Of a stretch of 9,436 nt of DNA, positions 1 through 6,641 are shown piece after piece (the first letter of the stretch is position 1; each line of letters starts with the position of its first letter). A program made the position numbers and the translations under genes. Source of the stretch: Polaromonas sp. YR568. Lineage in GTDB: Bacteria > Pseudomonadota > Gammaproteobacteria > Burkholderiales > Burkholderiaceae. The DNA lies in contig CAMBWM010000079.1 of NCBI GenBank assembly GCA_945871335.1, positions 1 through 9,436 of the forward strand, read 5' to 3'. The notes beneath the pieces were generated by a model. That model saw only the letters and a list, made by a program, of their open reading frames with translations, was not told the DNA's origin and made no database searches.

Positions 1-22
1 CTGTGCTGGGGCTGTGAGGCGA

Positions 23-38
23 ACGCAAGCGCTTGCGT
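23..38. repeat. 16-bp perfect palindrome upstream of the M50 gene
   Basis: The sequence ACGCAAGCGCTTGCGT is its own reverse complement with no loop. It ends 16 bases before the ATG of the site-2 protease gene. No T-run follows, so it is not a typical intrinsic terminator. A loopless palindrome with central AAGCGCTT resembles a dimeric repressor operator of the LacI type, but no such regulator is in the window, so the function is unknown. Confidence 0.45.
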
Positions 39-54
39 CTGAGACAATCCGGGC

Positions 55-720
55 ATGGACATCAACAACCTCATCCAAACGATTGCCATTTACGCGCTGC
101 CGGTGATCTTTGCCATCACGGTGCATGAGGCCGCCCACGGCTATGTGGCCCGCTACTTTGGTGACAACACGGCTTGGGTACTGGGACGTGTCACGCTCAA
201 CCCGATCAAGCACATTGACCTGGTGGGCACCATCCTCATGCCGGTACTGCTGTATGTGGCGACGGCCGGCACTTTTTTGTTTGGTTATGCCAAGCCTGTC
301 CCGGTCAGGTTTGGTAACTTGCGCAAGCCCAAGCAACACATGGTGTGGGTGGCGCTGGCCGGCCCGGGCGCCAACTTTTTGCAAGCGCTGCTGTGGGGCG
401 TGTTGCTGTACCTGGCCAATGGCGCCGGGGTGACTGAGCGTTTTGTGCTGGAGATGTGCCGCGCCGGCATGCTGGTGAACGTGGTGATGTTTGTCTTTAA
501 CTTGTTCCCGCTGCCACCGCTGGACGGTGGGCGCATTTTGGTAGGGCTGCTGCCCTGGCGACAGGCGCAGCTGGTCTCACGCGTGGAGCCTTGGGGCTTT
601 TTCATTGTGATGGCGCTGGTGCTGACCGGAGTGGTCAACTCTTTGTGGATGAGCCCGCTGATGGGCCTGACCTTCAGCGCATTAAAAACTCTTTTGTCAC
701 CCCTGGCCATGCTGCTATAG
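55..720 (+). CDS. M50 site-2 protease family membrane protein
   Basis: Predicted integral-membrane zinc metalloprotease of the short S2P type (221 residues), which cleaves substrates within the inner membrane. The zinc motif HEAAH lies at residues 24-28 (H24, E25, H28) inside the first hydrophobic segment (about 8-30). The third zinc ligand is D157 in PPLDGG, followed by a further hydrophobic stretch. Other membrane segments are at about 56-78, 98-120, 135-155 and 180-200. No PDZ domain is present, as in the compact S2P subgroup. The ATG at 55 has a weak upstream GAGA. Only 50 bases separate it from trpS, so the two may be co-transcribed. The substrate cannot be inferred. The family is clear from the two motifs; peptidase activity is inferred from intact ligands. 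Confidence 0.9.
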   Translation: MDINNLIQTIAIYALPVIFAITVHEAAHGYVARYFGDNTAWVLGRVTLNPIKHIDLVGTILMPVLLYVATAGTFLFGYAKPVPVRFGNLRKPKQHMVWVALAGPGANFLQALLWGVLLYLANGAGVTERFVLEMCRAGMLVNVVMFVFNLFPLPPLDGGRILVGLLPWRQAQLVSRVEPWGFFIVMALVLTGVVNSLWMSPLMGLTFSALKTLLSPLAMLL

Positions 721-770
721 CCTGCGGTGCAGCTTCTTAAACTGATTATTTTTCACACCCCTGAACTCCC

Positions 771-2057
771 ATGAGCGAATTGCGCGTACTGACCGGCATC
801 ACCACTTCGGGCACCCCCCATCTGGGCAACTATGTGGGCGCAGTGCGCCCCGCGGTGCGCGCCAGTCTGGCGCCCGGCGTGCAGAGCTTTTACTTTCTGG
901 CTGACTACCACGCGCTCATCAAGGTGGGCGAGCCGGAACGCATACAGCAGTCCACGCTGGAGATTGCTGCCACCTGGCTGGCCGCCGGTCTGGACCCGGA
1001 GCGCGTGACTTTTTACCGGCAGTCTGACATTCCCGAAATCCCCGAACTGACCTGGCTGCTGACCTGCGTGACCGGTAAAGGTGTGCTTAATCGCGCCCAC
1101 GCCTACAAGGCCTCCGTCGATAAAAACACCGCCGCTGGTCATGACCTGGACGCCGATGTGACGGCGGGCCTCTTCATGTACCCGGTGCTGATGGCAGCGG
1201 ATATTTTGATGTTCAAGGCGCACCAGGTGCCGGTCGGGCGTGACCAGATCCAGCACATTGAAATGGCGCGCGATATTGCCCAGAGCTTCAACCACCTGTA
1301 CGGCGAGCAACTGGTGTTGCCCGAAGCGCTGATCGAGGCCTCGGTGGCCACTTTGCCCGGTCTTGACGGCCGCAAGATGAGTAAGAGTTACGACAACACG
1401 ATTGCGCTGTTTGCGCCGCGCGAGCACTTGCGCAAGCAGATAGCCGGCATCGTCACCGACTCGCGCGCACCGGGCGAGACCAAAATCTGCGAGGGCTCGG
1501 CGCTGTTTGAGATTTACCAGGCCTTTGCCAGCGAAGCAGAAACCGCCGCTCTGCGTCAGGCCTTTGCCGACGGCATTGCCTGGGGAGATGCCAAGCAAAT
1601 ACTGTTTGAGCGCATAGACCATGAAGTCGCGCCCATGCGCGAAAGCTATCTGGCTTTTATGGGCAACCCGGGCCAACTCGAAGACATCTTGCAAGCCGGC
1701 GCTGTCAAGGCGCGCCGTTTAGCCACGCCTTTGATGGCCAGTTTGCGCCAGAGCGTAGGCCTGCGCAAGCTGGGCAGCCAGAGCGCCGCCCGCAGTGCCA
1801 AACCGGCCAAGGCGTCTGTCGCCAGCCTCAAGCAATACCGCGAAAAAGATGGTCTCTTTTATTTCAAGCTGGTCGACCCGCGCGGGCGCTTGTTGCTGCA
1901 AAGCCTGAGCTATGAGTCACCCCGCCAGGCGGCCGAGGCGATTGCGCTGCTGCAAACTCAGGGGGCGGCTGCCTTGTCGACCATTTCAGCCCAAATACAA
2001 CAAATCGACGGCGTCAGCCCGGACGAAGTGGCCCAGGCATTGGCTCAACTTGCCTAG
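771..2057 (+). CDS. trpS: Tryptophanyl-tRNA synthetase with C-terminal extension
   Basis: Cytoplasmic class I aminoacyl-tRNA synthetase that charges tRNA-Trp with tryptophan using ATP. The HIGH-type signature is TPHLGN (residues 15-20) and the KMSKS loop is exact (202-206, within GRKMSKSYDN). VGRDQIQHIEMARDIA (155-170) is typical of bacterial TrpS. The catalytic and anticodon-binding parts end near residue 335, the usual length for the family. A low-complexity Ser/Ala/Lys linker (about 336-352) then leads to an extra 75-residue module, starting LKQYREKDGLFYFKLVDP, that resembles the small YegP/DUF1508-type fold. I recall similar tails on TrpS of related Burkholderiales, so this is probably a lineage feature and not a fresh fusion. 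The ATG at 771 has no strong Shine-Dalgarno, but the HIGH motif follows at the expected distance. Confidence 0.97.
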   Translation: MSELRVLTGITTSGTPHLGNYVGAVRPAVRASLAPGVQSFYFLADYHALIKVGEPERIQQSTLEIAATWLAAGLDPERVTFYRQSDIPEIPELTWLLTCVTGKGVLNRAHAYKASVDKNTAAGHDLDADVTAGLFMYPVLMAADILMFKAHQVPVGRDQIQHIEMARDIAQSFNHLYGEQLVLPEALIEASVATLPGLDGRKMSKSYDNTIALFAPREHLRKQIAGIVTDSRAPGETKICEGSALFEIYQAFASEAETAALRQAFADGIAWGDAKQILFERIDHEVAPMRESYLAFMGNPGQLEDILQAGAVKARRLATPLMASLRQSVGLRKLGSQSAARSAKPAKASVASLKQYREKDGLFYFKLVDPRGRLLLQSLSYESPRQAAEAIALLQTQGAAALSTISAQIQQIDGVSPDEVAQALAQLA

Positions 2058-2202
2058 GTAAATCGCCAAATTCACCACGATTCGATTGTCCCTAGACCGA
2101 AATTTGAACTCATATAAAAGTTTCTAATTTTAAAGCGTATTAATCCAAACGGGGTTGTTTCGTGTATGCTTTAAGAGTCAAAATTAAATTCTGAGAGTTT
2201 TT
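2058..2202 (+). promoter_or_regulatory. AT-rich intergenic region, likely promoter of the response regulator
   Basis: This 145-base gap is much richer in A and T than the flanking genes, especially at 2101-2200, which fits a promoter for the regulator starting at 2203. Possible elements are TTGAAC (2104-2109) with TTTTAA (2128-2133) at 18-base spacing, and TATGCT (2165-2170) without a good -35. Neither is convincing alone. A GAGAG ribosome-binding site (2193-2197) sits 5 bases before the ATG. No terminator with a T-run is seen after trpS. Confidence 0.35.
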
Positions 2203-2787
2203 ATGAGCATTTTCGTTATCGATGACCATCCTTTGATGCGCGAAGCGGTTGTGATGTTGATACGCAGAATCAACAGCAAAGCCAAAATCGTTGAACTCGA
2301 CAGGATCGCAGCAACTGCCTCAGCCGTTGAGACACATGGCGTTCCTGAACTCATCTGCCTGGACCTGAAACTGCCAGACACACATGGCGTGTCTGGCGTG
2401 CGCGAGCTCAAGCAAAGCTACCCTGCCGTGCCGCTGTTGGTACTTTCAGCATCGCCTTCCGGTGACTTTGAAGATCTGTCGATTGAAGCCGGCGCTGACG
2501 CCTACGTGCCCAAGTCGGCAGGGGCCGGAGAAATATCCAATGCGTTGAAAATTTTCCTGCTGGACGACCCCGACGCCGAACCTGGCACACCGCCCGAAAA
2601 ACTCTCCAAGCGCCAAAAACAACTGCTCATCATGCTCGACAAGGGCCTGAGCAACCGCGACATTGCCGAAGAACTCAAGATCAGCGAGCACACTGTCAAG
2701 GTTCACCTGTGGCGCCTGTTCCGTCGCCTGAATGTGAAAAGCCGCTCGCAAGCCAGCCACCTGGCGCGCACGCAAGGGCTGCTTTAA
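2203..2787 (+). CDS. LuxR/NarL-family response regulator
   Basis: Two-component transcription factor of 194 residues. The N-terminal receiver (about 1-120) has the acidic pair D7-D8, phospho-acceptor D54 in ICLD, S82 as the conserved Ser/Thr, and K104 in YVPK, so it should be phosphorylatable. The C-terminal LuxR-type helix-turn-helix (about 133-194) shows the typical LSKRQKQLLIMLDKGLSNRDIAEELKISEHTVKVHL pattern, cited here by its ends at residues 134-169. No sensor kinase is adjacent: trpS lies upstream and a terminator with a sugar kinase downstream, so it is an orphan regulator within this window. It is a single-gene transcript bounded by an AT-rich upstream region and the terminator at 2813. 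The signal and targets cannot be deduced. The family call is secure. Confidence 0.95.
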   Translation: MSIFVIDDHPLMREAVVMLIRRINSKAKIVELDRIAATASAVETHGVPELICLDLKLPDTHGVSGVRELKQSYPAVPLLVLSASPSGDFEDLSIEAGADAYVPKSAGAGEISNALKIFLLDDPDAEPGTPPEKLSKRQKQLLIMLDKGLSNRDIAEELKISEHTVKVHLWRLFRRLNVKSRSQASHLARTQGLL

Positions 2788-2812
2788 ATTTTTGCGCCTG
2801 AAGCGTACTTTG

Positions 2813-2848
2813 AAACCCCGCACTGCTTTGGCATTGGCGGGGTTTTTT
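2813..2848 (+). terminator. Intrinsic terminator after the response regulator gene
   Basis: A perfect 9-bp stem, AAACCCCGC (2813-2821) with GCGGGGTTT (2837-2845), is followed by a run of six T (2843-2848). A short inner TGC/GCA pairing closes a TTTG loop. It lies 25 bases after the stop of the response regulator gene and insulates it from dgoK. Confidence 0.9.
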
Positions 2849-2901
2849 AACGCTGAATTTTTTAAACCGCAAGCTTATCTCTTTACTGCAGAAAGTTAAT
2901 T

Positions 2902-3831
2902 TTGAACTCTGTCGCACTGATTGCCCTGGACTGGGGCACCTCCAACCTGCGCGCCTGCTTGCTGGACGCCAAGGGTCAGGCCACAGAACACCGCAGCGCA
3001 CCGGGCGGCGTGATGGCGGTAGTCGGCGGCGCCTTTGAGCAAGCGCTGCTGAGCCTGTGCGGCGACTGGTTGACCCAACACAACTGCGGCTTGATTGCCA
3101 GCGGCATGATCGGCAGCCGCCAGGGCTGGAAAGAAGCGCCTTATCTGGACTGTCCCGCCGACATCAGCACCGCGGCCCGGCAATTAACGCCTGTTGCGCT
3201 CAAGCTGCCGGACGGCCAGCAACGCGTCTTGCACATTGCGCCCGGCCTGCGCTATCAAGAACCCAGTGGCGCCTTTGACGTCATGCGGGGTGAGGAAACC
3301 CAGATCTGGGGTTCACGCTTGGCGCCAGGAAGCCGCTGCCTGTTACCTGGCACGCACTGCAAATGGGCGTGGACGGGAGACAAAGGCGAGGTGCTGGCGT
3401 TCCAAACCTGGATGACGGGCGAGCTTTTCGGGCTGCACACCAAACACGGTATTTTGGGCAGGCTCATGCTGCAAGGCCAGGAACGGCTGGAAGACTTTCG
3501 CTCAGGCGTCAAACTCGGTTTGGCCAATCAATCCAAGGCCAATCATGTTGTGTTTGCTGCGCGCACGGCCGGACTGATGGGGCAAGTCGCCCCGGAAGGT
3601 CTGCCGGACTACCTCTCAGGCATTTTGATCGGGCTGGAAGTCGCCAGCGCCAGCGCCGGCGATGACGCGGCTGCACGCAAGCGTCCCATCACTTTGATCG
3701 GCGACGATGGTTTGTGCGAGCGTTATGGGATCGCGCTGGAGCTGGCCCAAATGGCTTGGCAGCGCAGCGCCGCAGACTCCACCACCCACGGTCAGTGGCT
3801 GATTGCCAAGGCCGCTGGGCTCACCGCCTGA
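2902..3831 (+). CDS. dgoK: 2-dehydro-3-deoxygalactonokinase (DgoK family)
   Basis: Cytoplasmic kinase that phosphorylates 2-keto-3-deoxygalactonate with ATP in the De Ley-Doudoroff route of galactose/galactonate breakdown. The 309 residues match the family length. Diagnostic stretches are the N-terminal phosphate-binding IALDWGTSNLRACLLD (7-22), SGMIGSRQGWKEAPYLDCPA (67-86), DVMRGEETQIWG (126-137), LPGTHCKW (148-155) and a C-terminal GDDGLCERY (267-275). Translation probably starts at TTG 2902: the conserved Asp-Trp-Gly-Thr motif begins only ten residues later, and the next in-frame ATG (residue 38) would remove it. A weak GAAAG (2891-2895) lies 6 bases upstream. The gene is followed after 21 bases by an aldose 1-epimerase on the same strand, suggesting one transcript ending at the terminator at 4789. 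The usual partner aldolase (dgoA) and dehydratase (dgoD) are not in the window. Confidence 0.92.
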   Translation: MNSVALIALDWGTSNLRACLLDAKGQATEHRSAPGGVMAVVGGAFEQALLSLCGDWLTQHNCGLIASGMIGSRQGWKEAPYLDCPADISTAARQLTPVALKLPDGQQRVLHIAPGLRYQEPSGAFDVMRGEETQIWGSRLAPGSRCLLPGTHCKWAWTGDKGEVLAFQTWMTGELFGLHTKHGILGRLMLQGQERLEDFRSGVKLGLANQSKANHVVFAARTAGLMGQVAPEGLPDYLSGILIGLEVASASAGDDAAARKRPITLIGDDGLCERYGIALELAQMAWQRSAADSTTHGQWLIAKAAGLTA

Positions 3832-3852
3832 GGGCATGCGGGCTGTGAGCGC

Positions 3853-4770
3853 ATGAGTAGCCAGGCGGAGATGGTCGGGCAGTTATCGTTGCAGTGCGGG
3901 GCAATGTCAATGACGCTGTCCAGCCAAGGGGGCGCTTGCACCGCTCTGCGCTGGCACGCCGCTGGCTCAGAGGCTGTCGATTTGTTACACCCGCGCTCGC
4001 AGGCAAGCCAAGAGCCTTTTGAGCAGCCTTCTTTTCCGCTGGTGCCCTATTCAAACCGATTGTTCGCAGGGCAACTGCTCACGCCCGAGGGTGCGCTGAC
4101 GCTGCCCTGCAACCATCCACGCCACCCGATCCCGATACACGGCCTGGGCTGGCGCGCCAACTGGTCAACGCGCCAACTGAACGCCCACAGTGCCGAGCAG
4201 CAGCACCAGCACGCCGCAGACGCCCACTGGCCATTTGCTTATATCTGCACACAACACGTTAGCTTGAGCGAGCATGGCGCGAACTTTGAGCTGAGTCTTC
4301 ACAATCTTTCTGACCGGCCCATGCCCGCAGGTCTGGGTTTTCACCCTTGGTTTGCGATCGACGAAGACAGCACGGTTTGTTTTGCCGCAGATGCTGTCTG
4401 GATGCAAAACGAGCAGGGCCTGCCCACCAAGGCCCTGCCCGCCGGCAGCGCGCCTAAATTTGAATTTTCCAGCCCGCGACTGGCCATGGCGATTGTGCAA
4501 GACCATTGCCACGCCGGCTGGACCGGACCTGTTTGCATAACTCACCCGAGCCGTCAAATAGCGATATCGGTTACAGCCAGCGACGAACTTCAACACCTGA
4601 TGGTTTACCGTAAGCTAGGGCAGCCCTGGCTGTGTCTGGAACCGGTGTCACATGCCACCGGGGCGCTAAGCCTGCCAGGGCTGAACACCCCCTCGTCTGG
4701 CGCGCGCCTGCTGGCACCGGGTGAGCGCTGGTCAGTGTGGATGAATCTGAGTGTGACGGCCAGACCCTAA
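3853..4770 (+). CDS. Aldose 1-epimerase (GalM-like mutarotase)
   Basis: Interconverts the alpha and beta anomers of aldoses, most likely feeding galactose or a related sugar into oxidation upstream of DgoK. Family hallmarks are FPLVPYSNR (61-69), HGLGW with H96, GLGFHPWF with H164, and the late glutamate E263 in LCLEPVSHATGAL. These correspond to the two catalytic-site histidines and the general-base glutamate of the galactose mutarotase fold. The 305-residue length is typical and there is no signal peptide, so it is cytoplasmic. Starts at ATG 3853 or ATG 3904 (M18) are both possible; the ribosome-binding site is weak for both, and I keep the longer one. It belongs to the dgoK transcript. An internal part of this gene (4310-4519) exists as a decayed second copy at 5352-5548. 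The exact sugar is not determinable, since related D-hexose-6-phosphate epimerases share the fold. Confidence 0.9.
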   Translation: MSSQAEMVGQLSLQCGAMSMTLSSQGGACTALRWHAAGSEAVDLLHPRSQASQEPFEQPSFPLVPYSNRLFAGQLLTPEGALTLPCNHPRHPIPIHGLGWRANWSTRQLNAHSAEQQHQHAADAHWPFAYICTQHVSLSEHGANFELSLHNLSDRPMPAGLGFHPWFAIDEDSTVCFAADAVWMQNEQGLPTKALPAGSAPKFEFSSPRLAMAIVQDHCHAGWTGPVCITHPSRQIAISVTASDELQHLMVYRKLGQPWLCLEPVSHATGALSLPGLNTPSSGARLLAPGERWSVWMNLSVTARP

Positions 4771-4788
4771 CAAGCAGCTAGCAAAATG

Positions 4789-4821
4789 AAAGCATGCCTG
4801 CAAATACGGCTTGCTTTTTTT
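4789..4821 (+). terminator. Intrinsic terminator after the dgoK-epimerase unit
   Basis: AAAGCATGCC (4789-4798) pairs with GGCTTGCTTT (4808-4817) apart from one T-T mismatch, around a 9-base loop, and runs into seven T (4815-4821). It starts 18 bases after the epimerase stop. Immediately downstream, TTGACT (4828-4833) could be the -35 element of a promoter for the next gene, though no good -10 is seen at the right spacing. Confidence 0.8.
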
Positions 4822-4885
4822 CATTTTTTGACTGTGTAAACTTCTTTCACTTACTACTTTATTTTTTTCTTCAGAGAAAAGTCGC

Positions 4886-5311
4886 ATGACCACACTCACT
4901 TTGCAGCAAGCCAACGCCATCATTGCTGGCGCATTGGCCCAATCGGCCAAGTCCGGCTACCTGCCCATGGGCGTGGTGGTGATAGATGAAAGCGGCAACC
5001 TCAAGGCCGCGCAGCGCGAAGACGGTGCCAGTATGTTCCGGCTTGACATAGCCACCGGCAAGGCCTGGGGCGCGGTGGGCATGGGTGTTTCAAGCCGCGT
5101 GCTGGCCCAGCGCGCCAAAGACAACCCTAACTTTTTCACCACACTCTCCGCCACCTCACAGGGCAAATTTTTGCCTCAGCCCGGCGCGGTGCTGATCCTG
5201 GATGCCCATGACAAAGTCATTGGTGCCGCAGGGGCCAGCGGCGGCACAGGTGACGAAGATGAAGCCATCTGCATTGCCGGCGTTCAGGCGGCCGGCTTCA
5301 AAGCGGGTTGA
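4886..5311 (+). CDS. GlcG/HbpS-family protein
   Basis: Small single-domain protein (141 residues) of the GlcG/HbpS family (Pfam Haem_degrading). Members bind heme or small ligands and are often encoded beside glycolate, glycerol or carboxylate catabolism genes; the molecular role is usually unknown. Seen here: PMGVVVIDESGNLKAAQREDGA (27-48, cited by ends), DIATGKAWGAVGMGVSSR (54-71), a PGAVLIL strand (99-105), and the C-terminal VIGAAGASGGTGDEDE (111-126) that is typical of the family. No signal peptide, so cytoplasmic. The ATG at 4886 has an AGAGA purine stretch (4873-4877). It follows the terminator at 4821 and probably has its own promoter. A degenerate second copy of its last codons is found at 6642-6691. 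Confidence 0.88.
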   Translation: MTTLTLQQANAIIAGALAQSAKSGYLPMGVVVIDESGNLKAAQREDGASMFRLDIATGKAWGAVGMGVSSRVLAQRAKDNPNFFTTLSATSQGKFLPQPGAVLILDAHDKVIGAAGASGGTGDEDEAICIAGVQAAGFKAG

Positions 5312-5345
5312 AGGTTGATTTAGCGCCTGTACGCTTAGTCCACCT
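5258..5345. repeat. Direct repeat, copy 1: glcG 3' end plus tip of a convergent Bug-like gene
   Basis: The last part of glcG and the 34 bases after it resemble 6642-6724 in the same orientation. By hand alignment about 26 of 32 bases match over 5280-5311 and about 23 of 33 over the rest, with small gaps. On the minus strand this copy ends in codons for S-K-V-D-stop (stop at 5335), like the Q-V-D-stop end of the receptor at 6714, as if a Bug gene once ended here. Confidence 0.6.
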
Positions 5346-5351
5346 TTGATG

Positions 5352-5548
5352 CTGACCGACCCATGCTCGCTGTTCTAGATTTGAGATAGACGAAGACAGC
5401 ACGGTTTGTTTTGCCGCAGATGCTTTCTGGATGCAAAACGAGCATGGCCTGCCCACTACCGCCATGCCCGCCGGCAGCGCGCCGGAATTTGAATTTTCCA
5501 GCCCGGGACTGGCCATGGAGTCTGTGCAAGACCATTGCCACGCCGGCT
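5352..5548 (+). pseudogene. Decayed internal fragment of the aldose 1-epimerase gene
   Basis: This stretch aligns with 4310-4519 of the intact epimerase gene. Positions 5380-5548 match 4351-4519 without gaps at 155 of 169 bases (92%), and 5352-5379 match 4310-4337 at 22 of 28. Thirteen bases (4338-4350), coding for the region of active-site H164, are missing, which shifts the frame. Start and end of the gene are absent. Most differences in the ungapped part change the encoded residue (for example A to E, V to F, K to T, I to S), as expected for sequence no longer under selection. It lies between glcG and the first Bug receptor gene. The remaining open frame continues by chance into the antisense of that receptor gene. 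Confidence 0.9.
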
Positions 5549-5592
5549 TGCGCCAACGCATCTTGACGAGGATCCGGTGCAATACTCCTGCA

Positions 5593-6579
5593 TCAGTCGG
5601 TAAGTATTATTCCAGTTTTTGCGATCAACTCGCCCATGCGCTTACGCTCCTGAGCTATGTAAGCATCGAAGTCAGTCATTGAACCGCCTAGTGGTGTGGC
5701 CCCTAGTGTACGAATTCTCTCTTGAGCTTCCGGTCGCTTCAATGCGGCATCTATCACACCATTAAGACGCTGAAGCACCTCGCGCGGTACACCTGCGGGT
5801 GCGGATATGCCCCAAGCTTGTGACAGTTCGTAACCAGAGACTACCTCGCCGACGGTTGGAATCTGGGGAAAGGCAGAATTACGCTTACTTCCAGTGGTTC
5901 CCAGAACGATGGCATTACCATTGCGGACCTGCGGGTCGGCGGTAATTGGCGACGTGATAATAAAGTCGATCAGGCCACCCACCATGTCCAAGAGTGCTGG
6001 GGCAGCCCCTTTGTAGGGCACGTGTTTCATCCTGACGTCGGCATACAGGCCTAACATTTCTCCAGCCAGGTGCGCTGGCGTTGCTACTCCAGCAGAACCA
6101 TAGTTGACTTTGTCTGGATTGACCTTGGCATACTGAATGAATTGGGCTAGCGTTTTGGCTGGGTGATTCTTACTAACGACCATCACGTTGTCCGCGTTAG
6201 CCAGCATAATAATTGAGGCAAAGCTTTTGTCGGGGTCATAGGGCAAGGTTTTTTTGACGTATGGCATGATTGCCCACAGCGCCGAGGTGTTCAAAAGCAG
6301 CGTGTGGCCGTCGGGGGGGGCCTTTGCCACCATATCTGCGGCGATCAGACCGGATGCACCAGATTTATTCTCGATGATGACTGGCTGACCGAAAGCTTCG
6401 CTCATACGCTGACCAACTAAGCGACTGAGCACATCCGGGGGCCCCCCCGCGGGGCCTCCAACAATGATCCGGATTGGTTTGGAGGGAAAGGTTTGGGCCG
6501 CCGCACTTAATGCAAAAAAATGTTGGCTAAAAATTACACAGGCAAACAGCGGTAGCATTTTTATTTTCTTTAAAAACAT
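5593..6579 (-). CDS. Bug-family (tripartite tricarboxylate) periplasmic receptor
   Basis: Extracytoplasmic solute-binding protein of the TctC/Bug family (328 residues), which captures carboxylates or related small molecules in the periplasm. A Sec signal peptide (1-28: Lys-rich start, hydrophobic core, Ala-Ala-Ala before Gln) precedes FPSKPIRIIVGGPAGGPPDVLSR (31-53, cited by ends). Other family marks are VIIENKSGASGLIAADMVAKAPPDGHTLL (67-95 by ends), LPYDPDKSF (112-120), NYGSAGVATPAHLAGEM (159-175) and PYKGAAPALLDMVGG (188-202). A strong GGAGAG ribosome-binding site (6585-6590 on the plus strand) sits 5 bases before the ATG. No TctA/TctB membrane genes are nearby, as is common for orphan Bug receptors. 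GC content is visibly lower (about 47-52% in sampled 60-base lines) than in the neighbouring genes (about 60%), and the gene sits between decayed repeats, suggesting acquisition. The ligand cannot be named. Confidence 0.93.
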   Translation of the reverse strand: MFLKKIKMLPLFACVIFSQHFFALSAAAQTFPSKPIRIIVGGPAGGPPDVLSRLVGQRMSEAFGQPVIIENKSGASGLIAADMVAKAPPDGHTLLLNTSALWAIMPYVKKTLPYDPDKSFASIIMLANADNVMVVSKNHPAKTLAQFIQYAKVNPDKVNYGSAGVATPAHLAGEMLGLYADVRMKHVPYKGAAPALLDMVGGLIDFIITSPITADPQVRNGNAIVLGTTGSKRNSAFPQIPTVGEVVSGYELSQAWGISAPAGVPREVLQRLNGVIDAALKRPEAQERIRTLGATPLGGSMTDFDAYIAQERKRMGELIAKTGIILTD

Positions 6580-6641
6580 TAGTTCTCTCCAATTGAAAAA
6601 ATGGCGGATTCAAAAACGAAGTGCAACACGGGATAACGATT

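Noticed and set aside
1..17. Possible 3' end of an upstream gene (GTG CTG GGG CTG TGA, stop at 15-17)
   Set aside because: Only four codons are visible, so neither the frame nor the product can be supported.
753..1694. Long open frame (313 codons) antisense to trpS
   Set aside because: It lies wholly opposite a certain gene, its residues look like an antisense product of a high-GC gene (rich in Gly, Ala, Arg, Gln and His), and it matches no family I recognise.
2054..2095. Imperfect hairpin after trpS (CTAGG/CCTAG and AATCG/CGATT)
   Set aside because: The arms are short, the loop is long, and no T-run follows, so it is not a convincing terminator.
5298..5582. Minus-strand open frames across the epimerase fragment (also 5335-5556)
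   Set aside because: They are antisense to the pseudogene; similar minus-strand frames appear opposite the intact epimerase gene (4165-4596), so they arise from shared sequence and not from coding.
5431..5682. 83-codon open frame on the plus strand
   Set aside because: It begins inside the epimerase pseudogene fragment and ends in the antisense of the Bug receptor gene: a chance mosaic frame, not a gene.
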